From positions 1 to 27,008 of the forward strand of contig URDU01000038.1 in the NCBI GenBank assembly GCA_900546625.1: a stretch of DNA of 27,008 nucleotides, read 5' to 3'. A model generated the notes under the pieces. It did not search any database, had not been told where the DNA came from, and saw nothing but the letters and a program-made list of their open reading frames with translations. The position numbers and the translations under genes were made by a program. Each line of letters begins with the position of its first letter. Position 1 is the first letter of the stretch. The stretch is from an uncultured Lachnobacterium sp. Lineage in GTDB: Bacteria; Bacillota; Clostridia; Lachnospirales; Lachnospiraceae. Below are positions 8,237 through 15,916 of this stretch, in pieces.

Positions 8237-9112
8237 TTAATCAAATTTCTTAATTGCCCGAAGCTGTATAAAGCTTAGAATAGTCATGACAATAAACAGA
8301 CAAACCGCAATGGCAGATGCATATCCGAGATTCAGATTTGTAAATGCCTCCTGCATAATCCTATATGCCAGCAGTGATGTTGAATCACCCGGGCCTCCGG
8401 ATGTCATGGCATATACCAGATCAAAGCTGGTTAGTCGCCACATGGTAAAGAATATTGAAAGACTTAATATTGTTTTCATTATGTTTGGCAGTGTAATAGA
8501 GAAGAATGAGCGTATCGGACCTGCGCCGTCAATTTTTGCTGCCTCATAAATATCTGCTGACAAAAACTGTAATGCGGCAAGTACCAGAATAGAAAAGAAC
8601 GGCAAATCCTTCCATAAATCTACTGCAATTACCGCGCCCTGCGCTGAGCCTGCATGAACAAGCCAGTCAAAATGGAAATTCGGTACAAATTTTCTGATCA
8701 GATCATTAATCAGACCATATTGATCATTGAATGCCCATCTTGCTGCAAGTCCTGCAACTACCATTGGCATTGCCCATGGTATAAGCACAATCGTGCGAAG
8801 GAATTTCTTCCCTTTAAACTTCATGTTCAGCATCAAAGCAAGAATCACACCAAGTATCAAGTGAAACAGCATTGAAACTATGGTAAATTTCGCTGTAAAT
8901 GAGATAGAAGATAATAATTTCTGATCGCTGAAAATCCTGATATAATTACCCAGTCCTATAAATTTAAAATTATTTCCTTTTAGCAGGCTCATGTCATAAG
9001 TACTGTTAATAAATGTCATAGTGATTGGATATAAAGTGGTAAAAAATCTTACAATCACTACCGGCAGTACCAGGAGCCATGCTACCCATATTCCTTTTGT
9101 CTTCTTCTGCAT
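8237..9112 (-). CDS. CUT1 sugar ABC transporter permease, MalF/UgpA type
   Basis: A 291-residue permease with six predicted helices (first at about 8-35). FIGLGNYIRIFSD (51-63) is the motif typical of the first permease of CUT1 systems, and the EAA loop is EAAKIDGAGPIRSFFSITLP (190-209). A strong AGGAGG precedes the ATG. It follows the binding-protein gene by 37 bases and pairs with the MalG-type permease. CUT1 systems import di- and oligosaccharides, which fits the cytoplasmic enzyme downstream. Confidence 0.93.
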   Translation of the reverse strand: MQKKTKGIWVAWLLVLPVVIVRFFTTLYPITMTFINSTYDMSLLKGNNFKFIGLGNYIRIFSDQKLLSSISFTAKFTIVSMLFHLILGVILALMLNMKFKGKKFLRTIVLIPWAMPMVVAGLAARWAFNDQYGLINDLIRKFVPNFHFDWLVHAGSAQGAVIAVDLWKDLPFFSILVLAALQFLSADIYEAAKIDGAGPIRSFFSITLPNIMKTILSLSIFFTMWRLTSFDLVYAMTSGGPGDSTSLLAYRIMQEAFTNLNLGYASAIAVCLFIVMTILSFIQLRAIKKFD

Positions 9113-9149
9113 TGCCTTTTGCCTCCTGTAAATATCTGAACAGTAACAA

Positions 9150-10412
9150 CTACTTTACTACATACGTATCAACCGACTGCTGCGCTTTCTTGCAAAATTC
9201 CTGAAGAGACAGCTCGTCTGACACATACTGCTGGAATAAAGAACCCATATCGCTAATGAACTCCATTGCCTGCGGAGCCATAGGACGCGCAACAAGCTCT
9301 GTATTGTTTACATACTCTTTTATGTCGTCAATACCCGGCAGATTCATTTTAGCCAGTTCATCACTTTCAAGTACGTCAGTTCTTGCCGGTATTCTCATTG
9401 TCATTTCTGTGTAATCCAACTCGCCCTGCTTGCTTGCAGCATAATTCAGGAATTTTTCTGCTGCTGCTTTATTCTTTGAAGCACTGTTTAAAACATATCC
9501 CCATGTTGATACATATGCCTTATTGTCCTCAAATGTTGGCATTGGAGCAATATGCTGTTTGTCTGGGCCGTATTTACCAGAATTAACAAAGGTCTGAATG
9601 GCACCTACATACATGAATATTGAAGCATATTCTCCGTCAAAGAATTTCTGCATCATTGGATCATACTGGTCTGCAAGCTGTGAAGCAGGTGTCTGCTTCT
9701 TCTTCATCATATCGTACATGAATTTTACCGCTTCCTGTGTTTTAGGATTGGTCCAATCATAATAATCCCCTCCGAACAGATTCACAAATGTTCCGATAGA
9801 ATTAAATACATATGTCTTTTCCCAGGCATCACCATATCCATACTTACCGTCTCCTGAATTTGCCTCTACATACTTTTCAAAGTCCTCTTTTGTCTTAATC
9901 TCGCTAAGACCTGCATTCGCCATCTTTTCTTCGTCTACCCAGAAAGCAAGAATATCCATGAAGCATGGCACTGAATAAATGTTATCTCCGACCATCGTCA
10001 TTCCCTGCATATATTTCTGTGGGAAGTTTGCTGCGACCTCCGGTGTCATGACTGTATCCTGAAGAGGCTCAAGATATCCTGTATTTTTAAATGCGCTCAT
10101 CATCTCGTCATTGATTGTAATTACATCAATGCTGTCATCACCTGATGAAAGTATCGTTGTAATCTTTGCCTGACGGTCATCTGTATTAGTTGGACACGCA
10201 ATCGTTTCAATTTCCAGTCCTGTAGCTTCCTCAGCCTTGCGGATATACTCTTCAAACGCTTTTCCATAGGTTGTGTCCTGAGTCATTAAAGTAATCTTGT
10301 TCGAATTTTCATTCTGCTTTACCTCTGAGTCTCCTTTGGTTTTTCCACAGCCGCTGCAAAGTCCAATAAGCATTGTTGTGGAAAGAAGTACGCTAACTAA
10401 TCTTTTTTTCAT
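9150..10412 (-). CDS. Sugar-binding lipoprotein of the CUT1 transporter (family 1 extracellular solute-binding protein)
   Basis: A 420-residue extracellular solute-binding protein. Residues 1-21 are a lipoprotein signal with a slightly unusual lipobox (LCSGC, lipidated Cys22, Cys rather than Leu at -3). The mature part has NKITLMTQDTTYGKAFEEYI, a hinge region around DSIDVITINDEMMSAFKNTG, and a C-terminal lobe with YVSTWGYVLNSASKNKAAAE, the pattern of family 1 binding proteins. I use the ATG at 10412; a TTG five codons upstream is in frame but lies within the Shine-Dalgarno GGAGGG. It would sit on the outer face of the membrane and deliver ligand to the two permeases. It is the first gene of the operon. 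No ATPase gene is encoded nearby. Confidence 0.93.
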   Translation of the reverse strand: MKKRLVSVLLSTTMLIGLCSGCGKTKGDSEVKQNENSNKITLMTQDTTYGKAFEEYIRKAEEATGLEIETIACPTNTDDRQAKITTILSSGDDSIDVITINDEMMSAFKNTGYLEPLQDTVMTPEVAANFPQKYMQGMTMVGDNIYSVPCFMDILAFWVDEEKMANAGLSEIKTKEDFEKYVEANSGDGKYGYGDAWEKTYVFNSIGTFVNLFGGDYYDWTNPKTQEAVKFMYDMMKKKQTPASQLADQYDPMMQKFFDGEYASIFMYVGAIQTFVNSGKYGPDKQHIAPMPTFEDNKAYVSTWGYVLNSASKNKAAAEKFLNYAASKQGELDYTEMTMRIPARTDVLESDELAKMNLPGIDDIKEYVNNTELVARPMAPQAMEFISDMGSLFQQYVSDELSLQEFCKKAQQSVDTYVVK

Positions 10413-10464
10413 GTTTTTACCCTCCAATGTGTTTTATATTATTGCATTTACTGCTTTTTGGTAA

Positions 10465-10519
10465 TATCATTATAAAAAATTACCCTCGGTAAATAAATAT
10501 ATTATTTTATGCATGATTT
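10465..10519 (-). promoter_or_regulatory. Predicted regulated promoter of the transporter operon, with upstream motif
   Basis: Minus strand: TATAAT at 10469-10474 (context TATCATTATA on the plus strand, 10465-10474) with no good -35, as expected of an activated promoter. Just upstream of the -10, TTACC-CTC-GGTAA (10480-10492) is a perfect 13-bp inverted repeat. Further up, TTTATGCATGATTT (10506-10519) is a 14-mer repeated exactly in front of the GH13 gene (15832-15845). The divergent YesM/YesN genes begin at 10604, so this 190-base spacer probably holds the binding sites of that system. Promoter function is inferred. Confidence 0.5.
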
Positions 10520-10603
10520 ATAATTTTTTTAGTATATTAATTAATTTATTGTAATTATTTATCAATTTTATTAGAATCAGAGTAGAAGGAGTGATAATAC
10601 AAT

Positions 10604-12403
10604 ATGAAGCGATTTACATCATTAATATATACCATAAAAGAGCATTTTCGTTTAAAGCTGATTATCTGCTTTATCATCTGCGCCTTACTTCCTCTTCTAA
10701 TATTAGGAACAATTTCATACAAAATTTCATATTCCATGGCGCGAAGCAACATCTTAAAAGAAAACAGAGCTGTCTGCGAAAAGTCTCAAAGCCAGCTTGA
10801 AAATAGAATGAACCAGATAGAAAATCTGGCTGATTCTATTAATTTAAATTTATGCAACTTATATAGTACTCCGGAAATGCCTCTGTCAAAATATCTTGAC
10901 ACCTTTTCCTCTGTAAAAAACAATATTACATCAATGGCCGATAATTTTAATCTGTATCATATTAATGTTTTTATGCCCGATAACAGCTTTGCCTCTGATG
11001 AAGGACTTACCTTCTGCGCCTTATCGGATATCAAGGATTATAATGTAAAACTGAGCGATTTTTCAAATCAGGGAATCTCTTCCAAATGGATTTTCCGCAA
11101 GGATGTCGGCTTTCCATATATGGTAAGCAAAAACGAAAATCCGTCCGGCGTGCTCTCCTGCTATAGATTTGCCCGGATTAATTCCAGGGACTACTGTTTC
11201 GCCATCCATATAACAAGCGATGAACTTAGCAGCTATCTGAATCAATTTTTACCGGACAATCCTTCCATATCCTATATAGTAGATACAGAAGGCATTATAG
11301 TGTCAAGCACCGATAAAAATCAAATCGGCACTGCGATATCAGGTAATAAGCTTGATAGAATTACCCAGAATACAAATTCTGCCCATTTTTCATATGATAA
11401 AAATGAGATAATTTCTGTTCCCGTAAACAATACTCTGTTTCTTGTTACAGAAACACCTGATTATTACATTAGACAAGGCTCGTTCATTCTTGTAGAAGTG
11501 ATTTTCATATGCTTCCTGATCATCGTTCCTTTGACCATGTTCTCAATTATCTGGGTAGGTGACCAGATGACGAATAAGGTCAATCGACTGTCTCATGCTA
11601 TGTCGGAAATCAATATGGACAATGTCATAGATACCACTCAGATAGACAGTCTGGTTCCGGCTGTCTCTACACATTTAGATGAAATAGATACACTGACTCT
11701 CACCTGCTCCAATATGATTTCAGAGCTGAATTGCAGCTTTGAAAATAATCTGAACTTGAAAATACAGGAGGAAAAGCTCAATTATCAATTACTGCAGTCA
11801 CAGATAAATCCTCACTTTCTATATAATATCCTGGCTTCGGTCCAGAATTTATTATCGCTTGGCGAGATTGACAAGGCTGACAAAATGCTTTCTGATTTAT
11901 CTCGTTTTTACAGAGGTCTGCTGCGCACCTCAAACGATCTGATTCCTATAAAAAAGGAATTGGAGATTGCACAGCTATATATGCAGATGGAGGCTCTGTG
12001 TAAGGATAACCTGTTTGACTGGGATATTGAGATGGAAGAAGGAATAGAAAACTTCCTTATTTGTAAATTCACATTACAGCCTATATTGGAAAATTCTATT
12101 CAGCACGGACTTAAGGGAAATGGCATTCATATGCATATCCATATTTCCATTACATATGATGATGACATGATAGATATTATGATTTCAGACGACGGTATTG
12201 GTATGTCAGCAGACAAGCTGAACGAGCTCAGGGAAGGTCTTGCTTCCAAACAGATTCATTATGAGAAGCATTTTGGCATAAGCAATATCAATTCACGTAT
12301 ATGTTCATCCTTGCAAGGTCATGGCACGCTTGAAATCAAAAGTATCATAGATTCCGGAACAACTATTATTATAAGAATACCACAATTACTGGAGGATTAC
12401 TGA
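10604..12403 (+). CDS. YesM-type sensor histidine kinase (Cache-HAMP-LytS kinase)
   Basis: A 599-residue sensor. A first transmembrane helix (about 17-40), a large extracellular region (about 45-290) resembling double Cache domains of YesM-type kinases, a second helix (about 290-316) and a HAMP-like linker are followed by the His_kinase/LytS domain. The kinase box is QSQINPHFLYNILASVQNLL with phospho-acceptor His404. The ATPase part has LQPILENSIQHGL (N box) and SDDGIGMS (G1). These kinases sense extracellular sugars or a liganded binding protein. AAGGAG precedes the ATG at somewhat long spacing. Its stop overlaps the next start (TGATG), and it diverges from the sugar transporter operon, making it the likely controller. 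Confidence 0.92.
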   Translation: MKRFTSLIYTIKEHFRLKLIICFIICALLPLLILGTISYKISYSMARSNILKENRAVCEKSQSQLENRMNQIENLADSINLNLCNLYSTPEMPLSKYLDTFSSVKNNITSMADNFNLYHINVFMPDNSFASDEGLTFCALSDIKDYNVKLSDFSNQGISSKWIFRKDVGFPYMVSKNENPSGVLSCYRFARINSRDYCFAIHITSDELSSYLNQFLPDNPSISYIVDTEGIIVSSTDKNQIGTAISGNKLDRITQNTNSAHFSYDKNEIISVPVNNTLFLVTETPDYYIRQGSFILVEVIFICFLIIVPLTMFSIIWVGDQMTNKVNRLSHAMSEINMDNVIDTTQIDSLVPAVSTHLDEIDTLTLTCSNMISELNCSFENNLNLKIQEEKLNYQLLQSQINPHFLYNILASVQNLLSLGEIDKADKMLSDLSRFYRGLLRTSNDLIPIKKELEIAQLYMQMEALCKDNLFDWDIEMEEGIENFLICKFTLQPILENSIQHGLKGNGIHMHIHISITYDDDMIDIMISDDGIGMSADKLNELREGLASKQIHYEKHFGISNINSRICSSLQGHGTLEIKSIIDSGTTIIIRIPQLLEDY

Positions 12404-13989
12404 TGTACAAAATTATGATTATAGATGACAACCATATATCTGTTGATGGTATTTGCCACAACATTGACTGGTACGCTTTAAATGCGCAGGTCACCTGCAA
12501 GGCCTATGATGGTCAGCAGGCTCTTGACTATCTGGAGAAAAACGCAGTGGATTTAATCATTTCCGATATTGAAATGCCACAGTTAAATGGCTTATCTCTT
12601 GCCCAAAAGGCTCTTGAAATCAATTCCTCTATCAAAATAATACTGATCAGTGCATTTGATAAATTCGAATACGCTAAACAGGCCATACGGCTCGGGGCGT
12701 TTGATTACATTGAAAAACCGCTCGATTATTCTTATCTGGATGAAATCATAAGGAATGCCCTTGATATGCTTGATAAAGAGCAGAAGAACCTTGAAATACT
12801 GAAAAACAGTCGTCCTGTTATGGTTGATAATTTTTTTCACCAGCTAATACAGACCTCCAGCGATGAAGCACGCTATGCCCTTTCACATTACGCAGACTAT
12901 CTCCAATTAGAGCTTAACTATGATTATTTTCAAGCCATCGTTGTCAGAATACAAAACGCATCAGAGATAAAAGAAAGCTATGGTATTGAAGAATACCACA
13001 TCAGGCTTATGAGCCTGTCCGATACACTAAAGGAACGTTTTAGAAAGCAGTTTCCACTGGTTCACACTCTGTCAACCTTTGATGAAATTGTTCTGTTAAT
13101 CGGCAGCAATCCCTCCAACAGGAAAAGCTTCTATAATGTATCCTATGACCTGTTGACGGAGCTGATACAGCTTTACAAAAACAGCTTTTTTGAATTGAAT
13201 ATAGGAATCGGTAACCTCGTCAAAGACCTGTGGGCTTTGTCAGCATCATATTCCAATGCCTTAAAATCTCTCGAATATCGGTTTTTCTTTCCGCAGAAAA
13301 ATATATTTACAATCAGCGATACGACAGACACTAATTACTCTGTTGAATTATATGACGTTTCCGGAAATGAGGAGCTTATCCGGCTTTTGTGTAAAAACGA
13401 TATTTCCGGAATTGATAACTGGATTCTTAGCTTTTCGGAGGATTTGATTAAAAACTACAAAAGCAAGCAATTTATTTTCCTACGAATTTATCAGTTGCTC
13501 GGACATTTAATCAAATTTTTGTATGATATGGGAATTAATATCGATGACATGGAAAAAGACATTGTGAAAACCTACCAGAGACTTGATTCCTTTTCAACGA
13601 GTACAGAAATCTTCCAGTGGCTTTCAGGTTTGTGTCATACAATATCTGATAAGATTACCCGTTCAAACCAAAGCCATCAGGAGCATGTCTGTACCAAAAC
13701 CATAGATTACATTCGTCAACACTATCAGGAAAACACATTATGTCTGAACGAAATTGCCGACAATGTCAATATCAGTCCGGCTCATCTGAGCGCTCTTTTC
13801 AAAAAACATCGTCAGCAGAATATTTCAGATGTAATTTCTGATATCCGTATTGAGGCCGCGTGCAATCTGTTGAAAAATACCAACCTGTCACTTAAAGAAA
13901 TCAGCTTTAAGGTTGGGTATTCGAATCAATACTACTTTAGCTCATGTTTCAAAAAGAAGACGGGCAAAACCCCGTCTTCTTATAGATAA
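12403..13989 (+). CDS. YesN-type response regulator with AraC DNA-binding domain
   Basis: A 528-residue regulator. The receiver domain (1-120) has Asp8/Asp9, phospho-acceptor Asp55 (ISDIEMPQLNG) and Lys105 (EKPLD). A long central region (about 125-420) of the size usual for YesN proteins links to a C-terminal AraC/XylS double helix-turn-helix (about 435-528) with LCLNEIADNVNISPAHLSALFKK and LSLKEISFKVGYSNQYYF. Phosphorylated by the partner kinase, it should activate transcription of the sugar operon. The one-base overlap TGATG couples it to the kinase gene. The last codons form one arm of a perfect hairpin that apparently serves the convergent gene. Confidence 0.93.
   Translation: MYKIMIIDDNHISVDGICHNIDWYALNAQVTCKAYDGQQALDYLEKNAVDLIISDIEMPQLNGLSLAQKALEINSSIKIILISAFDKFEYAKQAIRLGAFDYIEKPLDYSYLDEIIRNALDMLDKEQKNLEILKNSRPVMVDNFFHQLIQTSSDEARYALSHYADYLQLELNYDYFQAIVVRIQNASEIKESYGIEEYHIRLMSLSDTLKERFRKQFPLVHTLSTFDEIVLLIGSNPSNRKSFYNVSYDLLTELIQLYKNSFFELNIGIGNLVKDLWALSASYSNALKSLEYRFFFPQKNIFTISDTTDTNYSVELYDVSGNEELIRLLCKNDISGIDNWILSFSEDLIKNYKSKQFIFLRIYQLLGHLIKFLYDMGINIDDMEKDIVKTYQRLDSFSTSTEIFQWLSGLCHTISDKITRSNQSHQEHVCTKTIDYIRQHYQENTLCLNEIADNVNISPAHLSALFKKHRQQNISDVISDIRIEAACNLLKNTNLSLKEISFKVGYSNQYYFSSCFKKKTGKTPSSYR
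13951..13981 (-). terminator. Hairpin inside the regulator's 3' coding end, probable terminator of the GH13 gene
   Basis: AAGAAGACGGG (13954-13964) and CCCGTCTTCTT (13971-13981) form 11 perfect pairs around a 6-base loop. On the minus strand the stem runs straight into TTT (13953-13951), giving TTCTTTTTG, so it should stop transcripts of the GH13 gene that ends at 14013. On the plus strand the stem lies within the last codons of the AraC-type regulator and is followed by an A/T-mixed stretch without a clean T-run, so it is a weaker terminator in that direction. Confidence 0.65.
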
Positions 13990-14012
13990 TAGATAAAATC
14001 CGTATAAATTTT

Positions 14013-15731
14013 TTAAAGCACAATTACGGCAGCGTCAAGCCCGTCTACTTTTCCGTCAAATGCGCTATCTGTCAGCAGATTATATTTCTTGGCATACTCA
14101 TTAAATTCCTTTACACTGCTGCCGCAATTGAAAAGCATTGCGATTGTTTCTTCGCCGTTTTTTCTGATCATAACAATCGTATCATCATCGTCATTTGTGA
14201 TTGTCTCAATCATTTCGCCCTCTACGATGCATGCATGTGCTTTTCTAATCTGCATGAGCTTCTTATACCAATTATACATCTCCTTGTCCTGGTATTCCTC
14301 ATCCCAGTACATGCCTCGTCTGCAGTCCGGATCATTTGCTCCCGGCATGGCATACTCATCGCCATAGTAGACCATAGGCATTCCCGGCAGTAGCAGCTGA
14401 AAGGCTGCTGCGAGATGCTGCTTTTTCTTATTATCATGGCACAGATGTAAAAATCTTGCTGTATCGTGGCTGTCAATCAGGTTCCACATCAGCGGATAGC
14501 ACTTTTTGTTTAAGCGCCCCTTCAGATATCCCAGATTTTGTACAAACTGGCTGACATTAATCTTTTCGTCTGCGAGCAGGTCTATCAGATTCAGGTAGAA
14601 TGGATAATTCATGACAGTATCCCACTCATCTCCCTCGAGGAAGTCTCCTGCGTAGTGCCATATCTCACCAATTATCAGCATATCCTTCTTTACTGCCTTG
14701 ATTGCCTTTCTGAAATTCTTCCAGAAGAAATGACTGATTTCGTCTCCTACATCCAGTCTCCATCCGTCAATATCACATTCCTTAATCCAGTAGCAGGCAA
14801 CATCCGTGATGTATTTTTCAACCTCAGGATTTTTCAGATTAAGCTTTGGCATTCCACCGTAATAGCCGAAGCATTTGAAGTTTGGAATTTCTCCCCATTC
14901 ACCCCTAGGCGGCAGCTCGTCGATAAAATACCAGTCCAGATATTTTGATTTCTCGCCCTTTTCCAGTATATCCTGAAATGCAAAAAATTCTCTTCCTGAG
15001 TGGTTGTATACCGCATCCAGCACTACCTTCATGCCACGCTCATGAGATTTTTGTACGAGCTCCTTTAAATCCTCTGTTGTTCCAAATGATGGATCAACCT
15101 GATAATAATCAATGGTATCATACTTATGGCACGAATTTGATTTAAAGATTGGTGTCAGATACACCACATCGATTCCCAAATCTTTAATATAATCCAGATG
15201 CTCTATGATACCTCTGAGATTGCCATGCAGATCATCCATAGGCGTAATCGGCGCCTTATACCACAGCTTTTTGTCTACCGGCTGTGTTGCGGCAAAGCGC
15301 GATGGGAAAATCTGATACACTACCTTGTTTGCTGCCCACTGTGGCACCTCAAACATCTCTTCCTCCCTGAGGTTCTGCGGGCAGTCAAACATTCTGTCCC
15401 TGTTTGTAATGCACTCCTTGTCGAACTCATAATTGCCGTAATATACCTTTTCACCCTGCATGTCTGTAAATTCAAAAAAGTATCTCAGACATATCAGATT
15501 CATCCGAAGCTGAGCTTCATAATAATCGTGAAACTGTGAGGTTGCTACCTTCTTCATAGGAAGAGTCATTCGCGTATCCTTGCGCTCCATAGGTATATAC
15601 TTGTCCTCATAGTGAAGGATTACCTCCTTCATATCATCCTTTTTTACCTGCACGCGTATCACAAACAAATCCTTATCTATCGCATAGCAGAATCTTTTAT
15701 CCATGTCATGAAAAATTGCTGAGTATTCCAT
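14013..15731 (-). CDS. GH13 alpha-amylase-family enzyme, cyclomaltodextrinase/neopullulanase-like
   Basis: A 572-residue GH13 enzyme. An N-terminal beta domain (about 1-120) like those of cyclomaltodextrinases and neopullulanases precedes the (beta/alpha)8 barrel. The conserved regions are DAVYNHSG (239-246), GWRLDVGDE with nucleophile Asp327, IIGEIWH with acid/base Glu356, and LIDSHDTAR with Asp423. MPKLNLKNPEVEKY (294-307) is the region typical of the neopullulanase/CDase subfamily. No signal peptide, so it degrades imported maltodextrins or cyclodextrins in the cytoplasm. It is transcribed alone, converging on the AraC-type regulator, and its promoter shares motifs with the sugar transporter operon. 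Exact specificity among the GH13_20-like enzymes is not decidable here. Confidence 0.92.
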   Translation of the reverse strand: MEYSAIFHDMDKRFCYAIDKDLFVIRVQVKKDDMKEVILHYEDKYIPMERKDTRMTLPMKKVATSQFHDYYEAQLRMNLICLRYFFEFTDMQGEKVYYGNYEFDKECITNRDRMFDCPQNLREEEMFEVPQWAANKVVYQIFPSRFAATQPVDKKLWYKAPITPMDDLHGNLRGIIEHLDYIKDLGIDVVYLTPIFKSNSCHKYDTIDYYQVDPSFGTTEDLKELVQKSHERGMKVVLDAVYNHSGREFFAFQDILEKGEKSKYLDWYFIDELPPRGEWGEIPNFKCFGYYGGMPKLNLKNPEVEKYITDVACYWIKECDIDGWRLDVGDEISHFFWKNFRKAIKAVKKDMLIIGEIWHYAGDFLEGDEWDTVMNYPFYLNLIDLLADEKINVSQFVQNLGYLKGRLNKKCYPLMWNLIDSHDTARFLHLCHDNKKKQHLAAAFQLLLPGMPMVYYGDEYAMPGANDPDCRRGMYWDEEYQDKEMYNWYKKLMQIRKAHACIVEGEMIETITNDDDDTIVMIRKNGEETIAMLFNCGSSVKEFNEYAKKYNLLTDSAFDGKVDGLDAAVIVL

Positions 15732-15794
15732 AAAATGCCCCTTTACTTACGTATTTCGTTATTTTGTATTTTAACGCACTATCTCAAACAATTC

Positions 15795-15845
15795 TATCAT
15801 TATATCCATGACATTTTTACACTATTTCTACTTTATGCATGATTT
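15795..15845 (-). promoter_or_regulatory. Predicted regulated promoter of the GH13 gene
   Basis: Minus-strand TATAAT (15799-15804) without a good -35, in the same ten-base context (TATCATTATA, plus strand 15795-15804) as the transporter promoter at 10465. The 14-mer TTTATGCATGATTT recurs exactly at 15832-15845, 27 bases further upstream (31 at the other promoter). The rest of the 185-base spacer between the GH13 gene and the M56 gene is AT-rich with no further feature that I recognise. Confidence 0.45.
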
Positions 15846-15916
15846 TAGATTAATAACATTTTATTTTTTTGACTTTATTCCCTAAAACACTGCGTTCATT
15901 ATCAATCTTTGAAATC

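Noticed and set aside
14538..14948. 136-codon plus-strand frame
   Set aside because: Lies antisense within the GH13 gene, which has every catalytic motif; no ribosome site and no protein-like composition.
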